Under the pieces are notes generated by a model. The model ran no database searches. It had not been told where the DNA came from and saw nothing but the letters and a program-made list of their open reading frames with translations. A stretch of DNA of 15,841 bases, from positions 1 through 15,841 of the forward strand of contig CAZSMU010000083.1 of NCBI GenBank assembly GCA_964607915.1, written 5' to 3'. Positions 8,090 to 14,826 of the stretch are shown here, one piece after another. Source of the DNA: JADJPL01 sp964607915 (GTDB lineage Bacteria; Bacteroidota; Bacteroidia; Chitinophagales; Saprospiraceae). Both the position numbers and the translations under genes were made by a program. Position 1 is the first letter of the stretch, and every line of letters begins with the position of its first letter.

Positions 8090-8740
8090 ATGGAAGGAAC
8101 AAATGCAAGCATTACCCTCGTACTGGTCGTCCTGACCGGGTTTATCTCCTGGCAGGGATTCCGCAACCCCGATTTCCTGCACAAGATGATGTTTTCGCCC
8201 TGGCAGGTCAAACGCCGTGGCGAATACCAGCGCTTCCTGACCGCGGGATTCGTACACGGCAACTGGATGCACCTCGCGGTGAACCTGTACGTCCTGTACC
8301 AGTTTGGCGAAATCGCCGAGCTGCTCTTCCAGTACCTGTTGGGGCCTGTCGCCGGCCCGATCAGCTTCATCGCGTTTTACCTCAGCGCCCTTGCCGTTTC
8401 GTCGCTGCCTTCGTTCCTACAGCACCAGGACAACCATTGGTATGCGGAGCTGGGCGCCTCGGGAGCCACCTCTGCCCTGGTGTTTGTCTATATCCTGATG
8501 GATCCCTGGCAGTGGTTTTTGTTCCCGCCCATGCCCGCTGTATTATTGGGCATCGCCTACCTGTGGTATTCCCACTACATGGGCCGCCACAACCCGGAAG
8601 ACCATATCGCGCACAACGCGCACTTCATAGGGGCTCTGTACGGAGTATTGTATGTGGTCACGACCTCCCTTTTCTTCCGACCGGAGTTCCTGCAGCGCTT
8701 CGCGGCCAACCTCCTGCAGGGGCCAAGCTGGCCGTTTTGA
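8090..8740 (+). CDS. Rhomboid family intramembrane serine protease
   Basis: The 216-residue membrane protein has the rhomboid core. The first segment is SITLVLVVLTGFISWQGF, then QRFLTAGFVHGNWMHLAVNL gives the conserved HxxxHxxxN region, ELGASGATSAL carries the catalytic serine S124 in GxSG, and AHNAHFIGALYG supplies the catalytic histidine H178. About six hydrophobic segments can be seen, the usual bacterial form, with a short C-terminal tail. Such enzymes cleave transmembrane helices within the bilayer; the substrate is unknown here. The ATG at 8090 follows the rlmH stop by 2 bases. An in-frame TTG at 8084 overlaps the rlmH stop and is less likely. It sits between rlmH and the Lnb-type gene in one plus-strand run. 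Confidence 0.92.
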   Translation: MEGTNASITLVLVVLTGFISWQGFRNPDFLHKMMFSPWQVKRRGEYQRFLTAGFVHGNWMHLAVNLYVLYQFGEIAELLFQYLLGPVAGPISFIAFYLSALAVSSLPSFLQHQDNHWYAELGASGATSALVFVYILMDPWQWFLFPPMPAVLLGIAYLWYSHYMGRHNPEDHIAHNAHFIGALYGVLYVVTTSLFFRPEFLQRFAANLLQGPSWPF

Positions 8741-8765
8741 TGCTTTCACTAACCAGGCACTCACC

Positions 8766-9923
8766 ATGAAAAGGCTTTTCACCCTGCTGTTTTTTGTAGC
8801 CGCAGCCAGACTGCTGCCGGCACAGCTCCCCTTTTACCCAGGCGACAGCCTCGCCATCAGCCTGCTGACCTGTGCGCCGGGGGATGCGTTGTACTCCAAA
8901 TTCGGACACAGCGCCATACGGGTGTATGCGCCGATGAGCGGTGCAGATTTGGTGTTCAACTATGGCCTGTTCGACTTCCGGACGCCCAATTTTTACGGCA
9001 AGTTCATCCGCGGTAAGCTGCCTTACCAGTTGGGGGTGCAGCGCTTTGACCGCTTTGTGCAGGAATACCAGTACGATGGCCGAAAGGTAGTAGAAACCCC
9101 CCTGGTACTGGACGAGGTATCCCGGGCGCGCGTACTCGGCTTCCTGGAAAACAACTACCGCCCGGAAAACCGGGAATACCTCTACGACTTTTTTTACGAC
9201 AACTGCGCCTCCCGCATCCGCGACGTACTGGAGAAAGCAGCGGGAATGGACTACAGCCCCGCCCGGCCGGAAGGGCGGAAAAAGACCTATCGCCAGCTTC
9301 TCCACACCTATCTTCAGGACAGTCCCTGGATCAAGTTCGGCATTGACCTGATCCTCGGCATGCCCACCGATCAGCGGGCCGATTTCCGGGCGGAGATGTT
9401 CCTGCCGGATTATTTGTCGGAAAACCTGCGTGCGGGGCAAGTGGGGGCGCAGCGCCTCACCGGGCCCGACGTAGTGCTGGTGCCGGCCCGGCCGCAGCAG
9501 GGCGCCTCCTTTGGACTGCTGACTCCCCCCGCGTGCACGATGCTGCTGCTGTTCCTGGCTCTGTTCGTCACGCTGACGGGCACCCGGCGCGTCAAGGCGG
9601 TGGTGGATACCGTATTGTTCACGGCGGCAGGGCTCGCCGGGGTGCTCTTCGTGTTCATGTGGGTAGGTACCGACCATGAAGTGACCCATCGCAACCTCAA
9701 CCTATTGTGGGCCAATCCATTGGTATTGGCAGCCCCGTTTTTGCTGGAGAAACCCGGTCGGAAGCCCTGGTTTGCTCTGTTGCTGGTCGGTGCTATGGCC
9801 ACCCTGCTCGCCTTTTTGGGTGTACTCCCTCAGAAAATCCCCTTTGAAGTATTGCCCATCGCCCTGGCCTTAGCCGTCCGCTATGCCGACCGTATGGGCT
9901 ACCGGTTCAAAAAAATCCTTTGA
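8766..9923 (+). CDS. lnb: DUF4105 protein, probable Lnb-type lipoprotein N-acyltransferase
   Basis: The 385-residue protein has an N-terminal signal/anchor (MKRLFTLLFFVAAARLLPAQ), a periplasmic DUF4105 domain (about 25-260) and a C-terminal part with about five hydrophobic segments (about 280-375). The DUF4105 domain shows LLTCAPGDALYSKFGHSAIRV (C36, H48) and FFYDNCASRIRDV (C147), matching the family's Cys/His motifs. This family was shown in Bacteroides to add the third acyl chain to the N-terminal cysteine of lipoproteins, replacing the absent Lnt, hence the symbol; the assignment is by family and architecture only, and Bacteroidota often carry several DUF4105 paralogues. I chose the ATG at 8766 because it gives a clean signal sequence; the open frame begins earlier inside the rhomboid gene. 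It is the fourth gene of the plus-strand run, 25 bases after the rhomboid gene. Confidence 0.75.
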   Translation: MKRLFTLLFFVAAARLLPAQLPFYPGDSLAISLLTCAPGDALYSKFGHSAIRVYAPMSGADLVFNYGLFDFRTPNFYGKFIRGKLPYQLGVQRFDRFVQEYQYDGRKVVETPLVLDEVSRARVLGFLENNYRPENREYLYDFFYDNCASRIRDVLEKAAGMDYSPARPEGRKKTYRQLLHTYLQDSPWIKFGIDLILGMPTDQRADFRAEMFLPDYLSENLRAGQVGAQRLTGPDVVLVPARPQQGASFGLLTPPACTMLLLFLALFVTLTGTRRVKAVVDTVLFTAAGLAGVLFVFMWVGTDHEVTHRNLNLLWANPLVLAAPFLLEKPGRKPWFALLLVGAMATLLAFLGVLPQKIPFEVLPIALALAVRYADRMGYRFKKIL

Positions 9924-9947
9924 TACGCTATTCTATCTTATCTCCTC

Positions 9948-10568
9948 ATGCAGCCCATAGAAACCATCGTATTTGACCTCGGCGGGGTCCTGATTGACTG
10001 GAATCCCGCGTACCTGTACCGCAAAATATTCGACGACGAAGCCGCCATAGAGGACTTTCTCGCGCGCATCTGTACGGGAAAGTGGAACGAACAACAGGAC
10101 GCCGGCCGGCCCCTTGCGGAAGCCACCCGTATCCTCGTAGCACAGTTCCCGGAGTACCACACTGAAATTCAGGCCTATTACGGACGATGGACGGAAATGC
10201 TGGGTGGCCCGATTGCAGGCACCGTACAACTCCTGGAATCCCTGCACGCCCGGCAATCGCAGCGCCTGTACGCGCTGACCAACTGGAGCGCAGAGACCTT
10301 CCCCCACGCGCTGGAGCGCTACGATTTCCTGCAGCGCTTCGCCGGAATCCTCGTTTCCGGGGAGGAAAAACTCATCAAGCCCGACCCGCGCATTTATGCC
10401 CTCTTGCTGGAGCGCTACGCTATCCGGCCCGAAACAGCCCTGTTTATAGACGATAATCCCGCCAATGTAACCGGTGCCCGGGAGTCGGGCATGCAGGCTA
10501 TCCACTTCCACTCCCCGGAGCAACTGCGCCTCGAGATGGCGGCTTTAGGCATTCTCCCAGGCGAATAG
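9948..10568 (+). CDS. HAD-IA family phosphatase (YihX-like)
   Basis: The 206-residue protein belongs to subclass IA of the haloacid dehalogenase superfamily. Motif I is VFDLGGVLIDW with the nucleophile D10; the second Asp of the classic DxD is replaced by Gly, as in E. coli YihX (glucose-1-phosphate phosphatase). Motif II is ALTNWS (T111), motif III lysine is K144 in LIKPDPRIY, and motif IV is LFIDDNPANVTGA (D168, D169). The helical cap lies between motifs I and II. It is cytoplasmic and likely dephosphorylates a small sugar phosphate or nucleotide, but the substrate cannot be assigned. It is the last gene of the plus-strand run, 24 bases after the Lnb-type gene, and ends 29 bases from the convergent NAD(P)H-hydrate repair gene. 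Confidence 0.9.
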   Translation: MQPIETIVFDLGGVLIDWNPAYLYRKIFDDEAAIEDFLARICTGKWNEQQDAGRPLAEATRILVAQFPEYHTEIQAYYGRWTEMLGGPIAGTVQLLESLHARQSQRLYALTNWSAETFPHALERYDFLQRFAGILVSGEEKLIKPDPRIYALLLERYAIRPETALFIDDNPANVTGARESGMQAIHFHSPEQLRLEMAALGILPGE

Positions 10569-10597
10569 TCTACCTGGGCCGGGGGCAGCAAGAGAGG

Positions 10598-12094
10598 TCA
10601 ACTGAACTCCTGAAAGGCGCGCCCCAGGTATTCGATGATATCCCCGGCGATAAGCGCCTGCTGTCCAATGGCTGCTGCAGCCTGGTCGCCCGCTCTGCCG
10701 TGGAGGTAAGCGCTGAGGAGGGCAGCTTCTGCAGGTGTATAGCCCTGAGCAAGCAGCCCGGTGACGATACCGCTGAGCACGTCCCCGCTGCCGGCCGTAG
10801 CCATCCCCGGATTGCCGCTGCTGTTGAAATGACAACTTCCGTCGGGCAGGCAGATAGATGTGAAAGCACCCTTCAACAGGATGATCACGCCCAATTCCGT
10901 CGCTTTTTGCCGTTGCCGCGCCAGGCGTTCGAACCCGTTTGCAGAGGCCCCGAACAGGCGTTCAAATTCTTTGGGGTGGGGCGTGAGGACTGCATTTTTC
11001 GGGATTTTCCGCTGCCACCCATACCGGGCAATGAGGTTGAGGGCGTCGGCGTCCAGCAACAAGGGCAGTCCCGACGCGAGCAAGTGCTCTAATGCAGCCG
11101 CACTTTCCGCTGCGGTACCAATCCCGCAGCCAACCCCGATAGCACTTACCCCTTGGGGAACATACGGCTCCGTCCAGAAAGCAGGGTGTGGGTCGGAGTG
11201 GACGATCGCTTCCGGAACAGCCGTTTGAATCGGGATTCGGTTGTTCGCCGGACTGTGGACGGTGAGCAGGCCAGCCCCGCTGCGCAGGCAGGCGCGAGCG
11301 CTCAGGATGGCCGCCCCGGCCATGCCGCTGCTGCCGCAGACCAATAGCGCATGGCCATAACTTCCTTTATGGCTGAAGCGACGCCTCGGACGTACCCACG
11401 AAGCAACTTCGCCGGGCGTAGTATAGAAGGTAGAGCAAGGTACGCCGTCCAGAAAGGCAGGGTGCAAGCCGATGGGCAATACTGCCCATTCTCCGACGTA
11501 GCGCTCGTTTTCCGGAAAAAAAAAGGCCAACTTGGGGGTCTCGAAGCTCAGCGTATAGTCCGCTTCAAAGACCGCCCCCTCAGAGGGGCAATCGGCGTAT
11601 AGCCCTGAAGGCAGATCAATGGATACTTTAGGTCCCCGATGCGCGGATAACGCCGATATCGTTTCCCTCCAGAACCCCTGCAAAGGGCGATTCAGCCCGG
11701 AGCCGAACAACGCATCCACCAGAACGGCCGCTTCGGGAAGAGGGGGCAAGGGAGTCTCCGGAGTTACCGAGACCTGTACTACTCCATCAAAGCCGGGCAA
11801 GCGCTCCAGGTTCTTTTGGCAGTCGGGAGACAAGACCCCGCCCGCCCGGCACAACAGCACCCGCACATCGTAGAAGCGATGGTGCAGCAGCCGCGCCACC
11901 GCAAGCCCGTCCCCGCCGTTGTTACCCGTCCCGCAAGCTATGTACACAGGAACCTGTGTGTCGGGGAAGCGCCCGGCAAACCAGTCGGCAAATGCCCGGG
12001 CAGCGCGCTCCATCAGGTCCAGCGAGGAAATGGGTTCATGCGCTATGGTATATGCGTCCGCTTCCCGGACCTGGTCGGCAGAAAGGATTTTCAT
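10598..12094 (-). CDS. nnrDE: Bifunctional NAD(P)H-hydrate epimerase / ADP-dependent NAD(P)H-hydrate dehydratase
   Basis: This metabolite-repair enzyme converts damaged, hydrated NADH and NADPH back to the active cofactors. The 498-residue fusion has an N-terminal epimerase domain (YjeF_N, about 1-215) with GTGNNGGDG at 55-63, VDALFGSGL near 126-134 and SIDLPSGL near 158-165. The C-terminal ribokinase-like dehydratase domain (about 230-495) shows HKGSYGHALLVCGSSGMAGA from 242, LDADALN, LTPHPKEFERL, LLKGA and GNPGMATAGSGDVLSG with the catalytic aspartate D438. After SGL a tyrosine (Y166) stands where many homologues have aspartate. The length matches other fused enzymes such as E. coli YjeF (about 515). 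I chose the ATG at 12094; a TTG 21 bases upstream lies inside the predicted promoter. The gene follows the outer-membrane protein gene on the same strand by 42 bases and seems to have its own promoter. Confidence 0.96.
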   Translation of the reverse strand: MKILSADQVREADAYTIAHEPISSLDLMERAARAFADWFAGRFPDTQVPVYIACGTGNNGGDGLAVARLLHHRFYDVRVLLCRAGGVLSPDCQKNLERLPGFDGVVQVSVTPETPLPPLPEAAVLVDALFGSGLNRPLQGFWRETISALSAHRGPKVSIDLPSGLYADCPSEGAVFEADYTLSFETPKLAFFFPENERYVGEWAVLPIGLHPAFLDGVPCSTFYTTPGEVASWVRPRRRFSHKGSYGHALLVCGSSGMAGAAILSARACLRSGAGLLTVHSPANNRIPIQTAVPEAIVHSDPHPAFWTEPYVPQGVSAIGVGCGIGTAAESAAALEHLLASGLPLLLDADALNLIARYGWQRKIPKNAVLTPHPKEFERLFGASANGFERLARQRQKATELGVIILLKGAFTSICLPDGSCHFNSSGNPGMATAGSGDVLSGIVTGLLAQGYTPAEAALLSAYLHGRAGDQAAAAIGQQALIAGDIIEYLGRAFQEFS

Positions 12095-12112
12095 AGGCGG
12101 GGGCTTTATGTA

Positions 12113-12140
12113 CAAAAATAGACTTGTTGCGGAGAGTCAA
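12113..12140 (-). promoter_or_regulatory. Candidate promoter of the NAD(P)H-hydrate repair gene
   Basis: On the minus strand a TTG (12138-12140) is followed after 17 bases by TATTTTTG (12113-12120), fitting the Bacteroidota pattern TTG-N17-23-TAnnTTTG. The -7 box ends 18 bases before the ATG, giving a short leader. The spacer contains the repeat arm CGCAACAAGTCT, and the -33 TTG overlaps the stop codon of the upstream gene. Predicted by pattern only. Confidence 0.5.
12119..12140. repeat. Half copy of the GCAACAAGTCT repeat
   Basis: The 12 bases AGACTTGTTGCG at 12120-12131 are identical to 13975-13986, the outer arm of the palindrome upstream of gatC. The bases after them, GAGAGTCAAAAG, resemble that element's inner part (GAG and GTCAAAAAG). 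No opposing arm is present, so this looks like a truncated copy or a shared regulatory motif. It touches the 3' end of the outer-membrane protein gene. Confidence 0.5.
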
Positions 12141-12853
12141 AAGCGATAATACAGGAACAAGCCGCTGAACATATAGACGTCGTTCGCACGAGGGCTGGCA
12201 GCCTGGCTGATGCCGTCGATATAATCCGAGAAAGGCACGCGGAAGCCCGCCTCGGCGGCCAGGGTGTAGCGCGTGTCCAGGTCGTATTTCACCCCCACGC
12301 CGATGGGGAATACCGGCGAAAGCAGGGCACTCCCTTTGCGCAGGTCAGCGCTGATTTTATCCTGTACGCCCTTGTCTGCCATACGGCTGAAGTCCCGTTC
12401 GATGTTCATGTACACAAAGCCAAAGCCGGCCATGGCGTAGGGCGACAACAGCCGATCCATCACCACATCCCCGGTTTTATTGACGTAGAATCGGTCGCGG
12501 CCCAAGGGTTCGTATTCGGCGATGAGCGTCAGGTCTATGACGTTGGACGAGAAGCGGTAGCCCCGATCCTGCCGTTGCGGGAAGTCCAGGTCGTCGCCCC
12601 GCAGTCTGCCGTAGGCGAAGTTGGTGCGCAGCCACCACTTGGGGCTCCACTGTATGCGGCCGCTCACCCCCAGGGAAAGGCGCGTGTCCCCCATCCGTGG
12701 CCCCGGAGCGGGATTGATATCCCCCGAATAGTTCGCGCCCCCTAAAAAAACACCCCCTTCCCAGTCAAACGCTTTGTAAGACTGTGACCAACTCTTCCCG
12801 CCGCACAGCAGGAACAGAAAGAAGAGGAATGCGCGCAGGATACCAGGATTCAC
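12137..12853 (-). CDS. Outer-membrane beta-barrel protein, DUF6089-like
   Basis: The product is a predicted 8- to 10-strand outer-membrane barrel of about 238 residues. Its mature N terminus has WEGGVFLGGANYSGDINP, a pattern typical of the DUF6089 family of Bacteroidota, and alternating aromatic/hydrophobic strands continue to a C-terminal YMFSGLFLYYRF with the terminal Phe expected of barrel proteins. Function is unknown; relatives are small structural or porin-like barrels. I favour the GTG at 12853, which gives MNPGILRAFLFFLFLLCGGK as a clean signal peptide (cleavage near SWSQ, residue 24) and has an A-rich leader. The frame also stays open to a TTG at 12901 that overlaps the stop of the ABC ATPase gene, but this would add 16 polar residues before the signal peptide. 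It is probably co-transcribed with gatC and the ABC ATPase. Confidence 0.75.
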   Translation of the reverse strand: MNPGILRAFLFFLFLLCGGKSWSQSYKAFDWEGGVFLGGANYSGDINPAPGPRMGDTRLSLGVSGRIQWSPKWWLRTNFAYGRLRGDDLDFPQRQDRGYRFSSNVIDLTLIAEYEPLGRDRFYVNKTGDVVMDRLLSPYAMAGFGFVYMNIERDFSRMADKGVQDKISADLRKGSALLSPVFPIGVGVKYDLDTRYTLAAEAGFRVPFSDYIDGISQAASPRANDVYMFSGLFLYYRF

Positions 12854-12897
12854 GGTTTTTCTTTTTTGGGTTTGGAGGGCTGCCTTGCCGCAAGCAC

Positions 12898-13620
12898 TCA
12901 AGCCGGCACCGCCTTCAGTTTGACGATTTGCCCATTGGACTGGTCGCTCTCCACTAATCCATCGCGCAGGCGCACGATGCGGTGGGCGTGGGCCGCGATA
13001 TCCGCTTCGTGGGTGACGAGGATTACCGTGTTGCCATCGGCGTGGATTTCCTCGAAGAGCTCCATAATCTCGTAAGAGGTCTTGGTGTCCAGGTTGCCCG
13101 TCGGTTCGTCGGCCAGGATGATGGAAGGATTGTTTACCAGCGCGCGCGCCACCGCCACGCGCTGCCGTTGTCCGCCGGAGAGTTCATTGGGTTTGTGCTC
13201 CATGCGGTCTTTCAAGCCTACGGCTTCCAGGATTTCTTCTGCGCGCTCCAGGCGCTGGGTGCGGTTCCAGCCAGCATAGACCAAGGGCAGGGCGACGTTT
13301 TCCAGTGCCGATAAGCGCGGAAGCAGGTTGAAGGTCTGGAACACGAAGCCGATTTCCTTGTTGCGCACCTGCGCTAATTCCGAATCGCTCATGGAGCTCA
13401 CCAGTTTGCTGTTGAGGTAGTACTCCCCACCCGACGGGCTGTCGAGGCAACCGATCAGGTTCATGAGGGTGGACTTTCCGGAGCCGGAGGGCCCCATGAG
13501 CGCCACGTATTCGTTTTTTGCAATCGCCAGGGTGATGGATTGGAGGGCATTCACCTGGTTGTCGCCCATGACATACACCTTTTGCAGGTTGCGGATGTCT
13601 ATGATATTTGTTCCCGCCAT
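12898..13620 (-). CDS. ABC transporter ATP-binding protein, LolD/MacB type
   Basis: The 240-residue ATPase has all ABC motifs: Walker A GPSGSGKST (43-51), Q-loop GFVFQTFNLLP (Q95), signature LSGGQRQRVA (147-156), Walker B IILADEPTGNLD (167-178, catalytic E172) and the switch histidine in VTHE (H204). The phrases MNLIGCLDSPSGG and TFNLLPRLSALENVALPLVY are characteristic of the LolD/MacB/FtsE-like family, which drives mechanotransmission permeases that extract lipoproteins or expel substrates rather than moving solutes through the membrane. No permease gene is present in the window, so its partner must be encoded elsewhere. It starts 11 bases after gatC ends and is followed by the barrel-protein gene, which suggests one operon. 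Confidence 0.95.
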   Translation of the reverse strand: MAGTNIIDIRNLQKVYVMGDNQVNALQSITLAIAKNEYVALMGPSGSGKSTLMNLIGCLDSPSGGEYYLNSKLVSSMSDSELAQVRNKEIGFVFQTFNLLPRLSALENVALPLVYAGWNRTQRLERAEEILEAVGLKDRMEHKPNELSGGQRQRVAVARALVNNPSIILADEPTGNLDTKTSYEIMELFEEIHADGNTVILVTHEADIAAHAHRIVRLRDGLVESDQSNGQIVKLKAVPA

Positions 13621-13631
13621 ACGGTAATTGA

Positions 13632-13925
13632 TTATTTCAGGTCAATAACTTTGGGGGCCAGGAAGTAACTGCCATCGTCGTCGGGCGCATTTTTCAGCGC
13701 TGCTTCGACCGTTACCTGCCCCTTTACTTCATCTGTGCGGAGCATGTCTTTCGTCTCCGAGAGGTAAACCAGTGGTTCTGTCTCCGACAAGTCCAGTTCC
13801 TGGAGTTTGCCGACCATATCCAGCATACTGCCCAAGTCGGTTTTGAGGGTTTGACGTTCCTCATCGCTGAGCTCCAGGCGGGCCAAATGTTCGAGGCGGT
13901 AAATTAAGGCGTCGTTGACCGTCAT
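13632..13925 (-). CDS. gatC: Asp-tRNA(Asn)/Glu-tRNA(Gln) amidotransferase subunit GatC
   Basis: GatC is the small scaffold subunit of the GatCAB complex, which amidates Glu-tRNA(Gln) and Asp-tRNA(Asn) for indirect Gln/Asn-tRNA synthesis. The 97-residue length matches the family (about 95). Recognisable features are LEHLARLELSDEERQTLKTD near the N terminus, the helical middle LGSMLDMVGKLQELD, LRTDEV, and the C-terminal ALKNAPDDDGSYFLAPKVID with the conserved NAP and xxPKVI tail. The start is the ATG at 13925, preceded by a well-formed predicted promoter. gatA and gatB are not in the window; in Bacteroidota they are often unlinked. The ABC ATPase gene follows after 11 bases. Confidence 0.95.
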   Translation of the reverse strand: MTVNDALIYRLEHLARLELSDEERQTLKTDLGSMLDMVGKLQELDLSETEPLVYLSETKDMLRTDEVKGQVTVEAALKNAPDDDGSYFLAPKVIDLK

Positions 13926-13961
13926 ATCAATTTATTAGAAGTTGGTTTGCAAATCATCGGC

Positions 13962-13993
13962 CAAAGGTAGAAAAAGACTTGTTGCGAGAGCAA
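13962..13993 (-). promoter_or_regulatory. Candidate promoter of the gatC operon
   Basis: On the minus strand a TTG at 13991-13993 is followed after 21 bases by TACCTTTG at 13962-13969, a good match to the Bacteroidota -33/-7 pattern (TTG, 17-23 bases, TAnnTTTG). The leader to the ATG is about 30 bases. The -33 box and spacer lie inside the left arm of the palindromic element, so the element could affect promoter strength. Confidence 0.55.
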
Positions 13994-14050
13994 TCATCGC
14001 GGGGTCAAAAAGCCCTTTTTCACTCCTCGCTCACCCCTCACAACAAGTCT
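13971..14050. repeat. Imperfect palindromic element between gatC and the deoxynucleoside kinase gene
   Basis: The outer arms AGACTTGTTG (13975-13984) and CAACAAGTCT (14041-14050) are perfect inverted repeats, extended inward by GAG/CTC pairs with mismatches. The centre holds GCGGGGTCAAAAAG (13999-14012) opposite TTTTTCACTCCTCGC (14016-14030), which forms an imperfect second stem around a short loop. The core aligns well with the element at 751-815. It lies between divergent start codons, so it cannot end either gene's transcript; an intergenic mobile repeat, a regulatory site or a small RNA are the alternatives. It fills most of the 245-base divergent gap; the remaining right-hand part (14051-14170) shows no clear promoter. 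Confidence 0.75.
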
Positions 14051-14170
14051 AATAACATTTCTGCCCATGCGTAGGTTTTAAAATATCTCCTCTCAAAATT
14101 AGTGCTTTTATCGTTCCGTATGCTGCTTTATTCGTTTCTTTGCAGGGAAACGATTCTCTCGCAACCGATA

Positions 14171-14818
14171 ATGAAACAAGATCACACACCGAACCAACGC
14201 GTCAAATATGTAGCCATCGCCGGGAACATCGGCGCAGGCAAAACGACTCTTTGTACCCAACTCGGCCGAACCTTCGGATGGGAGGTACATTACGAATCCA
14301 CCGACAACAATCCATACCTCATTGATTTCTACAATGATATGCGTCGTTGGTCGTTCAACCTCCAGATTTTTTTCCTCCATAACCGCTATCGGCAGATTCT
14401 GAAAATCCTACAGGGGGAGCACACCGTCATCCAGGACCGCACCATTTATGAGGATGCGCATATCTTTGCGCCCAACCTCCACGATATGGGCTTGATGCCC
14501 ACCCGCGATTTCCACAACTACCTGGAGCTGTTCGAGACCATGTCGTCCCAAATCCAACCCCCTGACCTGCTCATCTACCTGCGCGCGGGCATCCCCACCC
14601 TGGTCAATCATATCCAGTTACGGGGGCGGGACTACGAGGGCAATATGAGCCTCGACTACCTGCGCCGCCTCAATGAGCGCTACGAAGACTGGATTTCAGG
14701 CTACACCGAGGGCCGCCTGCTCGTCATCAACGCCGACGAGGTGGATTTTGTCAACAATGTCGAGCATTTGGCCCAGGTCGTGAACCTGGTGGACGGAGAG
14801 CTAAACGGCCTTTTCTAA
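14171..14818 (+). CDS. Deoxynucleoside kinase
   Basis: This salvage enzyme phosphorylates deoxyribonucleosides using ATP. The 215-residue protein has the P-loop GNIGAGKTT (18-26), a catalytic-base candidate E42 in HYEST, the RRWSFNLQIFFLHNR substrate-site helix (58-72), the DRT motif with IYED (89-95) and the Arg-rich lid RGRDYEGNMS (151-160), all as in the bacterial dAK/dGK-like family. Base preference cannot be decided from sequence alone. It is cytoplasmic. I chose the ATG at 14171, where the conserved part starts; in-frame ATGs upstream at 14102 and 14120 would add residues without family resemblance. It is followed after 8 bases by the YggS gene, which suggests co-transcription. Confidence 0.93.
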   Translation: MKQDHTPNQRVKYVAIAGNIGAGKTTLCTQLGRTFGWEVHYESTDNNPYLIDFYNDMRRWSFNLQIFFLHNRYRQILKILQGEHTVIQDRTIYEDAHIFAPNLHDMGLMPTRDFHNYLELFETMSSQIQPPDLLIYLRAGIPTLVNHIQLRGRDYEGNMSLDYLRRLNERYEDWISGYTEGRLLVINADEVDFVNNVEHLAQVVNLVDGELNGLF

Positions 14819-14826
14819 ACCGCGCC

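Noticed and set aside
8751..8758. AACCAGGC before the Lnb-type gene, matching part of the hairpin arm at 797-815
   Set aside because: An 8-base match is expected by chance in a window of this size, and no inverted partner or core sequence accompanies it.
10556..10578. CCCAGG and CCTGGG inverted repeat between the convergent HAD and hydrate-repair genes
   Set aside because: The stem is only 6 bp with an 11-base loop, starts inside the HAD coding region and has no T-run on either side, so it is not a convincing terminator.
14135..14142. TTTCTTTG as a -7 box for the deoxynucleoside kinase gene
   Set aside because: It lacks the conserved A of TAnnTTTG and has no TTG at the -33 distance, so the kinase promoter is left unassigned.
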